Source of the DNA: Ophiura sarsii
Lineage: Eukaryota; Echinodermata; Ophiuroidea; Amphilepidida; Ophiuridae
Assembly (NCBI GenBank): GCA_035610835.1
Contig: CM069446.1
Span: 46,477,625-46,541,624, forward strand
Direction: 5' to 3'
DNA length: 64,000 bases
The notes under the pieces are model-generated. The model saw nothing but the letters and a program-made list of their open reading frames with translations. It ran no database searches and was not told where the DNA came from. The first letter of the stretch is position 1. Each line of letters starts with the position of its first letter. Both the position numbers and the translations under genes were made by a program. Below, piece by piece: positions 39,289-51,654 of this stretch.

Positions 39289-40200
39289 AAAACAACAGAG
39301 TCCAACACTGTGAACAATCAGCAAAAAATGTCAACGGCCGCATTGATTTTATTTTAGTCACCGGGTTCATTCTATACCGGTCCTCATCGGCCTGGAACCG
39401 GGTTCATAACACCTCCTCACCAGGTCCTCACCGGCCAGAACGCCTGGGTAATTGCCGAACCGTCCTGATAACGTCATCAAACCGCCCTTTATAAGCTGAG
39501 CGCTCAAGCTCGCCGCTTCACCCACATTCCGGGAATCTCTGTATTAGTCACATGTATCCGTGTGAGCTGGCCGGCCCCGTTACCGTGTGAAAAATTGGTG
39601 CAGACAGCGGCACACGGTGAGGACACACGGTTGGCCGTTTCCCGTCCGTTGAACACGTTGCCGGGGACATTACCGGCCATCCGCACCCGGCAGGAATGTT
39701 AAGCTTGCTCAAAACTCCCGCTTGGTGAGTAAAAGCGGCGGCGAACGGTGAGAGCCCTGTTTGAGGACGGTATAAAGACCTTACCGTCTAATAGAAAAAC
39801 AACAGAGTCTAAAAAAAACAGTAACAATGTGAACGGGCATATTGATTCTTTTTTGTGGTCACCGGGTCCATTCCGTTATATACCGGGTCTATACCGGGTC
39901 CTCATCGGCCTGGTACCGGGCTCACGGTCCTCTAGGTTACCGTTCTCACCCAATGCATAACACCTCCTCACCGGGTCCTCGGTCCGTGCCGTTCTACACC
40001 GGGTCTGTACTGGGTTCTCACCGGCCTGGTACCGGGCTCACCGGCCTCATACAGTTCTAGCTCACCGTTATCACCGCGTCCTCACCGTGTGCATATCACC
40101 TCCATACCGGGTCCTCACAGTTTCGACAGTCTTGATTACGTCATCAAACCGCCCTTTTAAGCTGAGCGCTCAAGCTCGCCGCTTCATTTGCATTCCGGAG
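39289..40200. repeat. Direct duplication of a promoter-like block with CACCGG tandem core
   Basis: Two copies (about 39289-39536 and 39785-40200) share AGAAAAACAACAGAGTC at the start, a variable number of ACCGGGTCCTCA / GGCCTGGTACCGGG units, and the end TACGTCATCAAACCGCCC ... GCTGAGCGCTCAAGCTCGCC. Between them lie reverse-sense GGTGAGG phrases. The shared end looks like a promoter. Confidence 0.75.
39469..39520 (+). promoter_or_regulatory. Candidate promoter: CRE-like site and TATA box
   Basis: TAACGTCATCA (CRE-like, 39469-39479), then TTTATAAG (39488-39495) and a GC-rich CGCTCAAGCTCGCC about 25 bp on. In the second copy (40133-40188) the CRE-like site is kept but the TATA box is reduced to TTTTAAG. 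No gene follows that I can recognise, so it may belong to a retroelement. Confidence 0.35.
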
Positions 40201-40488
40201 TTCGTACGACCAACATCTAGTATACAACATGCCTGCTGAGAGTCCCTTTAAAAGAAAATGATTTTTTTTCATAAAAGAGTATTATCCCAAGGTTCTTGTT
40301 TTATAAACCTGACTGGTGAGGGAATGAAAAGGTAAATTAAATAATGCATGATAAGTTTTTAGTATTAAATCAACTGTGAAACTACAGTATTCCGCAAATA
40401 TATTTTGGGTCGGTCGCATCATAACCGTATATGGTCGCGTTTAGGCAAATAACCTTTTTTTTGGCTTAGGCCCCTGGAATCACTTGGT

Positions 40489-43024
40489 AAAGGCCCTGTC
40501 ACACCATAACGTATCGCCTCAACGTATGCCAACGTATGCCAACGTATGCGAAATATCGAAAAATACGTTGGTGTACGTTGGTGTACGCTGATATAAGTTA
40601 GGGGTACGATGGGGATACGTCGTTTACGTTAAGAGCACGCTGTGATACGCTGTGACAATTTGGACCACGAAAAAATATTGAGCATGCTCAAAATTTCTCG
40701 ACGTACTCAACGTGTGCTTAATACGTTCTGCATAAGTTCCCGGTAAGTTTGTGGTACGTTAAATATACGTTGACATACGCTGACATACGTTAGTGGTACG
40801 TTACTCGTACGTTACTCGTAAGTTGGTATACGTTGATGAACGTAGGCTGACGGGGAAACGCACAACAACGTAGTGATAACGAGTTGATAACGTATATGTG
40901 CCGTATGTCTAACGTATGCCTGACGTATTTCCAACGAGTTTCGACGTATTCTTACGTATTCACCTTATGCCGGGCGATCGTGTAAGGCCCTGTCACGTAT
41001 CCATAGCGTATCCATAGCGTATTGAACGTATACATTGCGTATGACTTACGTATTGATAGCGTATCACTAACTTATAACATACTTATGACAGCGTATCACA
41101 GCGTGTGCGAGCGTTTGCGAGCGTATGACTAACGTATGCTTAACGTATACTTAACGTAGCGTAGCGTATTCGTAGCGTATGATGATGGGTTGATGTGTTC
41201 AGCACGACAGACCATGAAGAAGTGAGGATGAGATACTCAAGGGACCCATTTATATATTCAAACCCTCCATAAGTTCCCAAAACGCCGAATGCGCGCTAGC
41301 TGTACGGTAGCCCTGTCACACCATGGCATATCGCCTGAACGTATAACAACGTATGCGAAATATCGAAAAATATCGAAAAATACGTTGGCATACGTTGGCG
41401 TACGTTGGTGTACGCTGATACAAGTTAGGGGTACGTTTGGGATACGTCGTATACGTTAAGAGCACGCTGTGATACGTTGTGAAAATTTGGAACACGTCGA
41501 GCCCGCGAAAAATTATTGAGCATGTTCAAAATTTCTCGACGTACTCAATGTGTGCTTAACTTACGTTCTGCATAAGTTCCCGATAGGTTCGTGGTACTGT
41601 AATATTGTTAGAAAACACACACAGTTATAAGATTCACTAAGAATAAACACTTAGATTCCAACACATAGTATATCTTTATTATTGGTAAAACACGTCTTGC
41701 ATCAGTCACATACTGGAGAGTTCTGCCTACCCACGCGGTGGCCCGGTTATAGTGTCATAGGTTATTGGTGTCCGATTTCAGATACAGTGTCAAGACACTA
41801 CATCACTCCCCCTTTTTTAGAGAACAACAAACCGTCATTTACTGCCACAAAATATTAAAATAACTGTTCAGAGTTTATGACAACGAATGTCACGGAGATT
41901 AAGATTCAGTTTGCATACCACCATCACGGAGCATGAGAAGTGAGCGCGTCCCGATTCACAAAGATGGTTCCAGGAAGCGTTTAAGTTAAATAAATATCAC
42001 AGAGACTTCACTCAATCACAAACTTCCAGTTTCACAAAGAATTATCACGAATCACGTACTCACAGTGTCACAAAACCGCGCATAACGAATCGAATATTTA
42101 TACACGAAGTCCGAAGAGATATTTATACACGAAGTCCGAAGAGTGGTTTCACAATTTTCCAAAGAAATCAAACATAGTATCCACGAAGAATGTTATCACG
42201 AAGATCAAGAATATTTGTACACGAAGACCGAAGAGTTTTAAGATGTCCCATCCTCGTCGCCAGTGTAATATTGTTAGAAAACACACACAGTTATAAGATT
42301 CACTAAGAATAAACACTTAGATTCCAACACATAGTATATCTTTATTATTGGTAAAACACGTCTTGCATCAGTCACATACTGGAGAGTTCTGCCTACCCAC
42401 GCGGTGGCCCGGTTATAGTGTCATAGGTTATTGGTGTCCGATTTCAGATACAGTGTCAAGACACTACAGGTACGTTAGACATACGTTTACAAACGCTGAC
42501 ATACGTTAGACATACGCTGACATACGTTAGAGGTACGTTAATCGTCTTAAGTTATAGGTTGGACATATGGATTTACCCTTCTAGATATTTTAATAGTTAT
42601 CATCTAGGCTGCGTTTACTGAACTGGCAACACTTGTCCCGCCGTGTACGAAACTCAATTTCTGCAACGGCATAAGTCACGTGTTCGTTGTACGCCGAGGA
42701 TACGCTGAGGATACGTCGAGCACGGCAGACATACGCTACGAATACGTTGGTCATATGCTCGCCGATCGCATACGCTGTGATACGCTGTCAAAAGTTTGTT
42801 ATAAGTTAGTGATACGCTATCAATACGTTAGTTAGTCATACGCTATGTATGCGTTTAATACGCTATGGATACGTCCATTCCATCAACGATGGTGACGCAA
42901 TTCGTTGGGAAGTTGGACGTTCTTGGACGTTCTCGGACTCTGACAATTTTCGAGCTATTTTTTGAATACGTCGGCATACGTTCAGGCCAGGTTCAGGCCA
43001 TACGCTATGGTGTGACAGGGCCTT
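40489..43024. mobile_element. 2.5-kb CCCTGTCACACCATA element with ACGTATGC arrays
   Basis: Starts AAGGCCCTGTCACACCATAA and ends with the inverse. Most of it is a ragged array of 10-15 bp units (ACGTTGACATACG, ACGTATGCCA) that reverse sense. Inner AGGCCCTGTCACGTATCC at 40984 and GCCCTGTCACACCATGGC at 41311 suggest two or more copies joined or nested. No protein is coded. It hosts the LTR element at 41598. Confidence 0.8.
41598..42468 (-). mobile_element. Young LTR mini-retrotransposon (TRIM), complete
   Basis: Two 205-bp direct repeats (41598-41802 and 42264-42468) look identical base for base. Both ends follow the TG...CA rule and are flanked by the 5-bp target duplication GGTAC (41593-41597 and 42469-42473). 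On the minus strand the 5' LTR is followed by CTGGCGACGAGGATGGGA, a tRNA primer-site-like run. Just before the 3' LTR lies the polypurine tract AAAAAAGGGGGAG. The 461-bp inside codes for nothing, so it must be moved by a partner element. Confidence 0.93.
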
Positions 43025-44297
43025 AAGGTTTAGATCATTTGTTTACCTTCTCGTTTATTGGACGAAAACAATTCTATCTTATCCGATTTATATTTTTACT
43101 ATCAGAATCTCAGGCATTTAATATTTACATTTAAAATGGGGAACTCACAATCTGGTACACCAGAATGCGCGAGATAAACAAATTGTCCATATTATTGCAC
43201 AGACATATTAAACAGTTGAGTTCATATACAAATTCCATTGAAATGGAATGGGGGCGATCCAAAAGAAAGAAGCATGTTTTGTAACCAATTTCTGAAGCAT
43301 CTGTTGCAGACCAAAATACAATTTTCCATAATTCAAACCAAAAAACAAATCAAAATACCGCAGTCTAACCACTTATTAGACAAACCCACAGCAATTGGGA
43401 GGTTTCTCCTATTTAGTCAAACAAGATAAGCTATTATTAGGCATAGCACACATAACATTCAAATGATTGAGACATGTACAAAATTGGATTCAAATGAAAG
43501 ATTGCAATGAAAAATTTATTTTCCAAAAAGAATTATGACAATCGGTCAATGCATTTTTGTGGTACGGTGTTTTGAGACACTCGGAAAATGGCCGAAAACC
43601 TGCCAAAAACAGTAACAATGCCCACAAATATAATTTATCAGGATTTAGAGAGCTCAATTTGTTAATAATGTAACATTCAACAAAATACCATTTACACATA
43701 TTTCTTTAACAATTGAATATCTATATACCATATTAAATTTAAAAAATATGGTAAAATTATATTGCATTAAGCTAAAATGCTAAATAACCAAAATGACCAA
43801 TTTTACTGACTGCAATCAAAAAAGTGACTAAGTCCAGCTAATTAATATGCGTAAATGTTATAAATCCAGATGTGAATTGTGTATTGCAATCAAACTTGGT
43901 ATTATGGCTAACTGTACGATACCCAATCTTTTAAACTATACTTTAGTTTCATAAGCTCATTAAATATGCAAATTAGCTAATCATCTATTCAAGTCATTGA
44001 TATGCAAATGAGCAATGTCCGACAATTTTTTCCATTTCTTAAATACCTATATTTAAATTCTCAGTCTTTTCCTCACACGAGGCACTCAAAGGATGCAAAA
44101 ACTGAGCATATCACTAAATTGATTGAAGTGTTTAGTACAATATCTCAGGTTAGGTTTATTTAAATCGGCCCAATATATTCAAGTTCAGAGCCAATTTCAA
44201 AAATTGGTAAAAACAGTCATAACTAAAAAACCTGATGATAAGTATTTATACCTGGATCAAGGTTATATAGTCTAAGGTCATGACTACCATATATGGC
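43025..44297. other. AT-rich stretch, no feature recognised
   Basis: Open frames at 43238-43429 and 43490-43699 have no domain sense. No clear repeats. Confidence 0.45.
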
Positions 44298-44670
44298 AAG
44301 CTCACTGCCCTACTGGGAGTGCCTAATTATGTGAGGATAATTATTTTATATAGGGATGTTTTTCAAAGTGGAGCTGCATACATTATATGAAAAGATTGTT
44401 TTGCATAAGGGCTTACAGACCACTCCTACATGTTACTCATTTTGCATGATTAATTAATCCAAATATTGTATGGCTGTCTTCATGACTTGGATTAGTGCAT
44501 CCATGCACGCCAATTGAGGCAACAATACAAATCACATTCCACATCGTGAATAGCCATCCATTCAATAATGCAAAATGAGTAACAGGTAGAAGTGGATGTA
44601 GGCCTTTATGCAACACGCTCTTCATATGTTGTTGTTCACTGGTGTAATGCTCCCAGTGGCAGACTCTGTG
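44298..44670. mobile_element. Foldback element with arms over 100 bp
   Basis: TGTTACTCATTTTGCAT at 44430 and ATGCAAAATGAGTAACA-like inverse at 44568 lie at the inner edge. The arms extend outward through TTTTGCATAAGG/CCTTTATGCAA and ACTGGGAG/CTCCCAGTGG. Frames on either strand belong to it. 44671-45439 shows nothing more. Confidence 0.7.
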
Positions 44671-45434
44671 TGTGTGCATTGTGCTATGCCTACTATTATG
44701 TCTCTCTGTGGGGAGTCTATAAACATAATGAATCATCAACAGTATATGCATCAACTAAACAAATATAGCTTTGACTCCATCGCAGACTGCAGGACTGTTA
44801 AAATAAACTGCATAGGTATGTAATTTACAAACATGGCTGCCCCCACTTATGTCTAGAAAGACCTAAATGTTTAATTTTTTGCAATCTGATGCTATAAGGG
44901 TGGCTTCGCCCCCCAAAAAGTATTTTTGGAAAGGCTGCTTGCCAAAAAAAGTGTACAGACACATGCGGATCCAATCTCGGATGGTGTACGATTTCAAGCC
45001 ACTATATAGCTGCCTATGCTTTTACATGTTAAAGTTCATGATATTTTTTGTGATCATTGAAGTACACAATTTATATAGAGTAACCCTGAAAGATCCGAGA
45101 AATAATCCCCCGATTTTGAAAAGCTGGCATATCGCTCTCATTTATCATCAAACCATTGAACAATGTTGACAGAACAAGAACAATCAATGATCACCCAAAA
45201 ACCTATAAAATGGACTAACAAGATCTCGTTTTGCACGGTAGTATATTAGGATATTAGTCCTAAAATCTGGATTAGATTCCAACTTTAATTACTAATGGTT
45301 CAGTTAGCTGCCAACGTCGAGTGAGTCTATTGTATACGACGCGATTTTGTTTCCCCCTGGAGCATTAAAATATTAATCAATTATTTTTATATGCGAAAGT
45401 CATGTTTATTTGCAGGAACGTTTCTGCTTGAAAA

Positions 45435-45690
45435 GGGTATTCTCGCAAATAAATACGTAGAACTGTATTTTTATTTAAATGTTACCTTTATTCCACGTGC
45501 ATAATAAAAATGGAAAATAATAAAAAGTGTTCACTTAATTATGAATAGGTATAGTGACAGACATAATATTTTTCTTTCGAAACCAGAATACGGACAATGA
45601 TGGTCGATTTGTTTTTATTGTGGTGACCATTTCCAAAGGGATAACATATTTCAAGCTGTTGGATTAAGTATTTGGTTGTTGTGATTGTGC
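45435..45690 (+). repeat. Dispersed 250-bp repeat, copy 1
   Basis: TATTCTCGCAAATAAATACG, ACGTGCATAATAAAAA, TTAATTATGAATAGGTA, TGATGGTCGATTTG and TTGGATTAAGT match 61875-62110 in the same orientation. Both are followed by unrelated sequence. Here a CT-rich tract runs from 45740 to 45915. Confidence 0.8.
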
Positions 45691-46448
45691 GACTACTCTT
45701 GGCAGTGGCTTATCTGGGGTCATATGTTCCATTTCCTATCCCTTGTTTATCTCTCCTTACCCTTTTCCCTCCCTCTTTTCTGTTCCTCTTCTTCCTTTTT
45801 TCCCCTTTCATTCCCCATTTTTCTCTTCCTCTTCTCCCTTAATCTTCCCTTTCTTTCCCCTTTGTCTCTTCCTATTTTTCCATTCTTATCGTTCTCCTTC
45901 CCTTATATTCGCCTTTTTAAGCCCATGTAGTAGGACACTGCTCCCCTGACCACCACCCCTCCCCCCGGAAACGCTTCTAACTTCTGGCCGGCTCCAGCTC
46001 ATTGTACCACCGATTTCAACGAAACAAAGTTAATTCTGTATCGAAATAGTTTTTGTTTACCTATAAGAAATCACAAAACAATATTAAAATGATTTTTTTT
46101 TTAATTTGCAATTTAAAATAGTATATTGGTTGCATTCTGTAGGGAGTTCGATGAAATTTCCCCGTTACAGCATCGCCCTCAATTTCCCGCCTGCTTGCCA
46201 CCACACAGGATACGCCACTGGCAGTGATAGGTGGGGCAGATACAATGTAAGTGAATGATAGGCCGCCAACATGTTTCTTACCGTTAAAGACAACTGGAGT
46301 ACTGTACGCCTTTCTATGAATTTAGATGTTAAACTTTTTGAATGACAGCTCACCTCGTGTTAGGGGATTTCCCTCGATTCTCAATTTATTGAACATTATA
46401 ACCACATTTTCTGCCTGATATAACGCACTTGTGTGAACAGGCGTCAAC

Positions 46449-46551
46449 ATGGAAGCAACCATAATTTCATCAGGCTTCATACTTTCAATACTGGTTTATA
46501 TACATTTGATCCTGAGCGCAGTGTGTTTCAGTACCGCGGAGTCAACAATGG
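46449..46551 (+). CDS. Signal-peptide first exon of an unidentified gene
   Basis: ATG at 46449 opens 34 codons plus one base, closed by a GTGAGT donor (phase 1). The peptide has a hydrophobic core (GFILSILVYIHLILSAVCF) followed by small polar residues (STAEST), a classic signal peptide with cleavage likely near Ala-Val-Cys or Ser-Thr-Ala. A phase-1 donor after a signal peptide is the usual start of genes made of phase 1-1 domain exons, such as those around it. An AG lies 8 bp before the ATG, so a 5' UTR exon upstream is possible. Its downstream exons are uncertain. Confidence 0.6.
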
Positions 46552-46752
46552 GTGAGTGTAACATTGAATCATCAGATGTATGACCGATGTGATGTTAACA
46601 CTTCCACGCGCTAATCGTTTTACTACATACAACACAGATTTTTCAGAAACCTCCCTCAACTTTCAAAGTCTATCTCAATTATTACTGAACCAATACTAGC
46701 CATGTTTGTACTTACTTCAATGCGTTTCTCATAGTGGTTCCAAATAGGCCTA

Positions 46753-48616
46753 TAGGGGAATATGGGGCAACTGGTCTTATGGGGCAACTGGTCCGAAATG
46801 AAGGGTTTTGTAATTGTATGGGCATACTGCTTTCTTTTGAACAGTACGACTTATGTAGAAACTTGACATATATCCTTACCTTCTAGATTCCAAAACATTT
46901 GCAACTTTAGGGTATTAACACATGTGATATTATCCAGGTCTTTGAAGCCACCTCCTTGAATGACTTATTGAAAATGCACAGATAGTATACGGTAGGCGAT
47001 TTATATATGAAGATGGGTTTAGATCATGTTTAATGTACTTTATATGATTGATAGATATGCAAGATTAAATATATACATGCAGTACAGTCATTTTAAGATG
47101 ATAAGTGCATATTGCATTTGATGTGTGCTATATCGTATATCGTAGTGTGCTCAGGGACTTTTCGAAATATGATTAAAACCATAGGTTGTGGTTGTAACGA
47201 CCAACAAATGGCGCATGTTGCTAACTTATGACATTGGTGGTTTGGATTTGCGATCAAAATTATCATTTAAAGAATGCCTCAGCTTAACTCATTATCACGG
47301 GTCTTCATTTGGTAGAGTTATTAGTTTATGAATTTGCAAATAACAAAGTATATCATTTCTTATATTATCTATAGACACTCGTCTACTTGTAGGACCCAAA
47401 CGCCGTTATAATTGCGAATTCAAAGATACTCGCTGGCTACAGAAAACTGCGTAATGGCTAAAACTAAAATGCAGTTTTGTATTTAAAAAAAAAAATGTTT
47501 CCGAGTTATTGATTTTTACGACAAATGGACAAATGGTTGTATGTTTTAAAATTGATTACGTCACAGGCGTGCTTGAATAATGTTTCAGCTCGACAAAGTG
47601 CTGAATCATTTGTTGGGGCAAGTGGTCCGAAGGGGTATGGGGTAACTGGTCCACCTGCAAAAACTTAATCAAAATTGTAAAATTCATTTTGAAAATTAGT
47701 TGTTAGTGTCAATAAAACATGACTGGTATTGAAATGTGAATAGAATATGAAATATTTCACATTCCTTCTAGTTCTTAGACATTTTGGGGGTATTTTGGGT
47801 CTAATACCACTATTTAATACTGCTATTGAATGATTAAAATATGATACGAACTTGGTTTAGATTGGTTTAAAACCTCGATATTATAAATTACATCTGTATT
47901 ATATTTTAAATGGTGTTTGTAAATATATTTTCATTGACTAAATATCATTATTTATGGTTTTTATTTACTGCTTTTTGTGTATATTAACCGTTGGGTCATC
48001 ATTGTCATATTGACTTCCCCTGTAACATGAAAAGCTGGCTAAATATCAAGATGGTTTATCATAAGTACTAAATAGTGATTATTTGAAGTAAATAAAATCA
48101 TTTAGGAAAGGGGTATATATAGACAAATACATGGGGCATCTGAATATCACAACCATGTAACCATTTAACTAGGTTCATACCGTTTTATAATTTCGCTTGC
48201 TTTGTACACCATTAGTATTACTGATATTTACACGTTAACCACGAAAACTGTATAAAACATGTGTTTCATGAAACATGTATCCTTTTTACACGTTAAATAA
48301 TATGGAAATGTGTTTGTAAAGAAAATGTTGCCTAGTTTCCGTGTTGCCATTCAATGATTTCTGTGTATTTTAACCGTTGGAACATATTGGACCAGTTGCC
48401 CCAATGATGGGGTAACTGGTCCGTGCCAAGTAAAGTTTTCAGATAGTGGTCATTGGCCTTTTCTTTGAATATTTTTTAATATTGATTATTTGTTATATTA
48501 TGTAAACAGTTACATGGGTGATATTTTCATAGCAATTCCATAAATATGTACAGGAGCTTTAAGCTTTTATATCATGAAATGTGCTTAACCGGACCAGTTG
48601 CCCCATGCCTCCCCTA
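46753..48616. mobile_element. 1.9-kb TIR element, TAGGGG...GGGGCAACTGGTCC
   Basis: TAGGGGAATATGGGGCAACT at the left and AGTTGCCCCATGCCTCCCC at the right, with more GGGGCAACTGGTCC-like blocks inside at 47615, 47639, 48388 and 48409. No transposase frame. It fills the intron that would follow the signal exon at 46449. Confidence 0.8.
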
Positions 48617-48676
48617 ATAGTGATGACGTTCAATAATGTTGACATTTTTGAAACAATTTTTGAATGTCGTCTGCAG

Positions 48677-48747
48677 ACGCCAGCCGCGTGGATGGAAAGT
48701 GTTACTATGCTGAAACATGTATTCTATTCGCCCTTTGCCGCCATTAA
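48677..48747 (+). CDS. Candidate short terminal exon, Cys-containing peptide
   Basis: After GTCTGCAG a phase-1 frame reads D-ASRVDGKCYYAETC, then ILFALCRH and TAA. Joined to the signal exon at 46449 across a 2.1-kb intron (nearly filled by a TIR element) it would give a secreted precursor of about 57 residues with three cysteines in the new part. I know no family like it. Support is only the acceptor, the matching phase and the frame, so chance cannot be excluded. Confidence 0.25.
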
Positions 48748-49575
48748 CGAGGAGAGCCTCGAACTGGTACCGAATTGCATGGAACTATTCTATAAAATTA
48801 TGTAATTAGTTCGACTCTCTCTACACAATATGACTGGTCAACGTGAGGGATTGTGAAATGATGCAACACTTTCATTCGATCTGATCCATGTGTCGGCCAT
48901 ATTTACGGTAACTTAACTCTGCTTCAGAATTTAAAAAATATGTGACCAACACGCAATATTGATGAATACCCGTTCAAGCCAAATGTATAGCTAATTCTTT
49001 GAACAGTAACACTTGTATTGGTCGTACATCAAATGGCAGATCCGTGCAAAAGAGTATAACTGATTTATCTGATTCCTTTCCATGATCCCGTTAAACGAGA
49101 CTGAACATTACGCTGATTCCTTTATATAAAGTTTTAAATCAGTTAAATCAGTGTTTAAGTTTGTTTGTACGACATTAAGAAGCCATGCTAGAGTAGCTCA
49201 TGGATTGTATATTCGTGTCATCATCTTCATTTACATAGACTTCTGCATAGTTTCACGATATCAACATTATTATTATTATTACAGACACATTTCTAGTGTA
49301 GATCATTATTCGTATAAGACCTTCCTCAATTTTCGTTATAAATTATTATTTTCTGTTTAATGGAACCATAGATAATCAAGACAGGGATGGTCAAGCGGGT
49401 ATTTTCTTTTTAAACTATGTGTGTGTTTCGGACTAAGGTCGCTCAACACACACAATAGCCTTGTCATGGAATAACGTCCATAAATTAAAGTTGTGTAAAT
49501 TGATGTTTCAAATATCAGAAGTATTTTAACTTTCACCGTTGCTTTTGTTATCAAACTAATTTTAAGTATCCCGTT
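48748..49575. other. No feature recognised
   Basis: AT-rich, no exon-like or repeat signal seen. Confidence 0.4.
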
Positions 49576-50072
49576 AGGGAAGACATCAAAACTCGACCGC
49601 CCGTTGACCGCCGGTTGCGTTCGGCTCCGCCCGGTTCTTTCAGGTCAACTGTTTTACTGGTATATGAATATTCACGCATGCAACACTTAACAACCGCCGG
49701 TTGACTTAATGCCGTAACCGGACCAATTTACACTATCAATCTGTTACTTTGCGGTCATAATAACGCACCCTTGGACTTTCGGTATTGATTTTAAAAAGTT
49801 GATTGAGCTATACACAGATTGAAAAAGCCAATCCCAGCGAAAATCAATAGCTGTATTGTATTGGTTGTCAATTGAGACTTGAGAGCCCGTTACTTCAAGA
49901 ATGTATTGCTCATGCGTGTGACGAGGCACTATCAACCGGTCGTGTTCACCAGAGTGTAACTTTTTGACCTCATTATGTGTGTACATTATAACAGACGACA
50001 CGTTTTGTGCGAACCGGGCGGAACCGGCCGTAACCGGCGGTTGCCTCGCGGTCGAGTTTTGACGTGATCCCT
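49576..50072. mobile_element. 500-bp TIR element, TCAAAACTCGACCGC ends
   Basis: AGGGAAGACATCAAAACTCG, CCGCCGGTTGCG at the left; CGGCGGTTGCC, GCGGTCGAGTTTTGACGTG and ATCCCT at the right. The frame 49744-50148 on the minus strand overlaps it and is not a gene. 50073-51640 shows no feature. Confidence 0.78.
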
Positions 50073-51654
50073 TTGCTAGTAATACATGTACATGTACAGT
50101 ATATTGCAATGGATTAGCAATACCCATACTGTTTACCGGGCTTTTCAAACATGCTAGTCATAGGCGAAACAGATATAGTATCAACTCCACACACAACATT
50201 TCAATAGAGATAATCATCCCCTCTATTGAAGATCTATGATGGCAAAAAGTTCATGTGAGATATAGGTGCGAGGGGTATTTTATAGTTATGCCATGAACTA
50301 ATTATTCTATATTTTGCTCTCTTAGTGATCCTTATCTTGTTTCCTGCTGGTTTTGTTGCTCGTATGCGGTAAGCGTCTAGCGTATTTGCGCGCTTTATAA
50401 ATGTTCACTATTACTATTATAATTAGTATTATAATGTTTATTAACGATTAAAACGATCCTAAAGACGAAAGAGAACAATGCGATTTATTCCGTCTTTTGT
50501 CGTTAGGGCGAAATCTATTGTCGTTAGGGCGAAAAACAAACATTTATTATTAGCATTAGCATTAAATTAATAGTATTTACCGAGTTTTGCGGTTTTCTAA
50601 TGAGAAGTTGATGTTTGAACTCGACCTCTGTGTTTACACGAGTATCATCGGGCTTTGGATCACCCGAAACGGATTAATCCTATAAAATTCTCCTAATTTA
50701 CCGAAAAAAATCTTGAACATTTGAGTTACATTTTATTTACTGATCTATGATACGAATTTCTCCATTTCACAGGTTCTTTAGATACTTTGGATTTGAATTA
50801 TTTGGCACTGTTTCAATTTTGGCAAGCTAAAAGGATAAGGAAGTCCGTTGAATAAAGCATCGTATTTCCGTCAATTGGCAGCAAATGCTGCCATTTGACA
50901 GCTTTTAATGATTGTTATCATGTTAACCAGGAAAGATCAAAGTATTGCCCGATCAATGTATTTTAAAATGAATTTTAGCCGGACAAAATGACAAACAAAT
51001 ATAATTTGCCAATTGCGAGCTTCGTGCCTGAATAGCGCTTTTTTGCTATTTTTGGTGTTTAAGAACCTGTTAACTTTTATTTTAGACAGACTTTGGCTTC
51101 TCGTGTTCTTCTAGAAATGTCCTTAAAATTTCCTTCGTCAGTTTAAATACGAATTTTATTTAGACTTGTTAGATGAATTCGCATATAATTGTGGAATACG
51201 CGTACATCTAGGTTTTAGACGACAGTGGGCAAGAAGGGCATAGTAATTTGAACATCAGCCCCGGGCATTAGGCGTGGTCATGGTCGTCCTAGTACGCCGA
51301 GAAGGACTCTCGACTCTCGACAGTGAGCCTGAAGTTCCGCTATTATCCAGACTTACACTAAGTTGTACTAGGCTCCCTAAAAATGCTAAATACATTGAAC
51401 AGTTGCAGCTAAGTTGCCGAAAATGAGCCACATTTTCGGAAGTTTCGGTAAAATGCTGAATATGCTGAATATCCTAATGTTACCGTAAAACGCGCAACAT
51501 TCTCCACTTCGTAATCGTATTATGTGCAATATTGTAAATTTTCGGATCACCCGTTTACATGCTTACTCAGTCTCGTCTTTATGTGTGCACACCACCGAAT
51601 ATTATTTTGCATTCTGGCAATGGGCTATTCCAGATAATAATGAACCACCCCCTA

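Noticed and set aside
44437..44823. His-rich frames on both strands
   Set aside because: They are the arms of a foldback element.
49744..50148. 134-codon minus-strand frame
   Set aside because: It overlaps the right half of a TIR element and has no domain sense.
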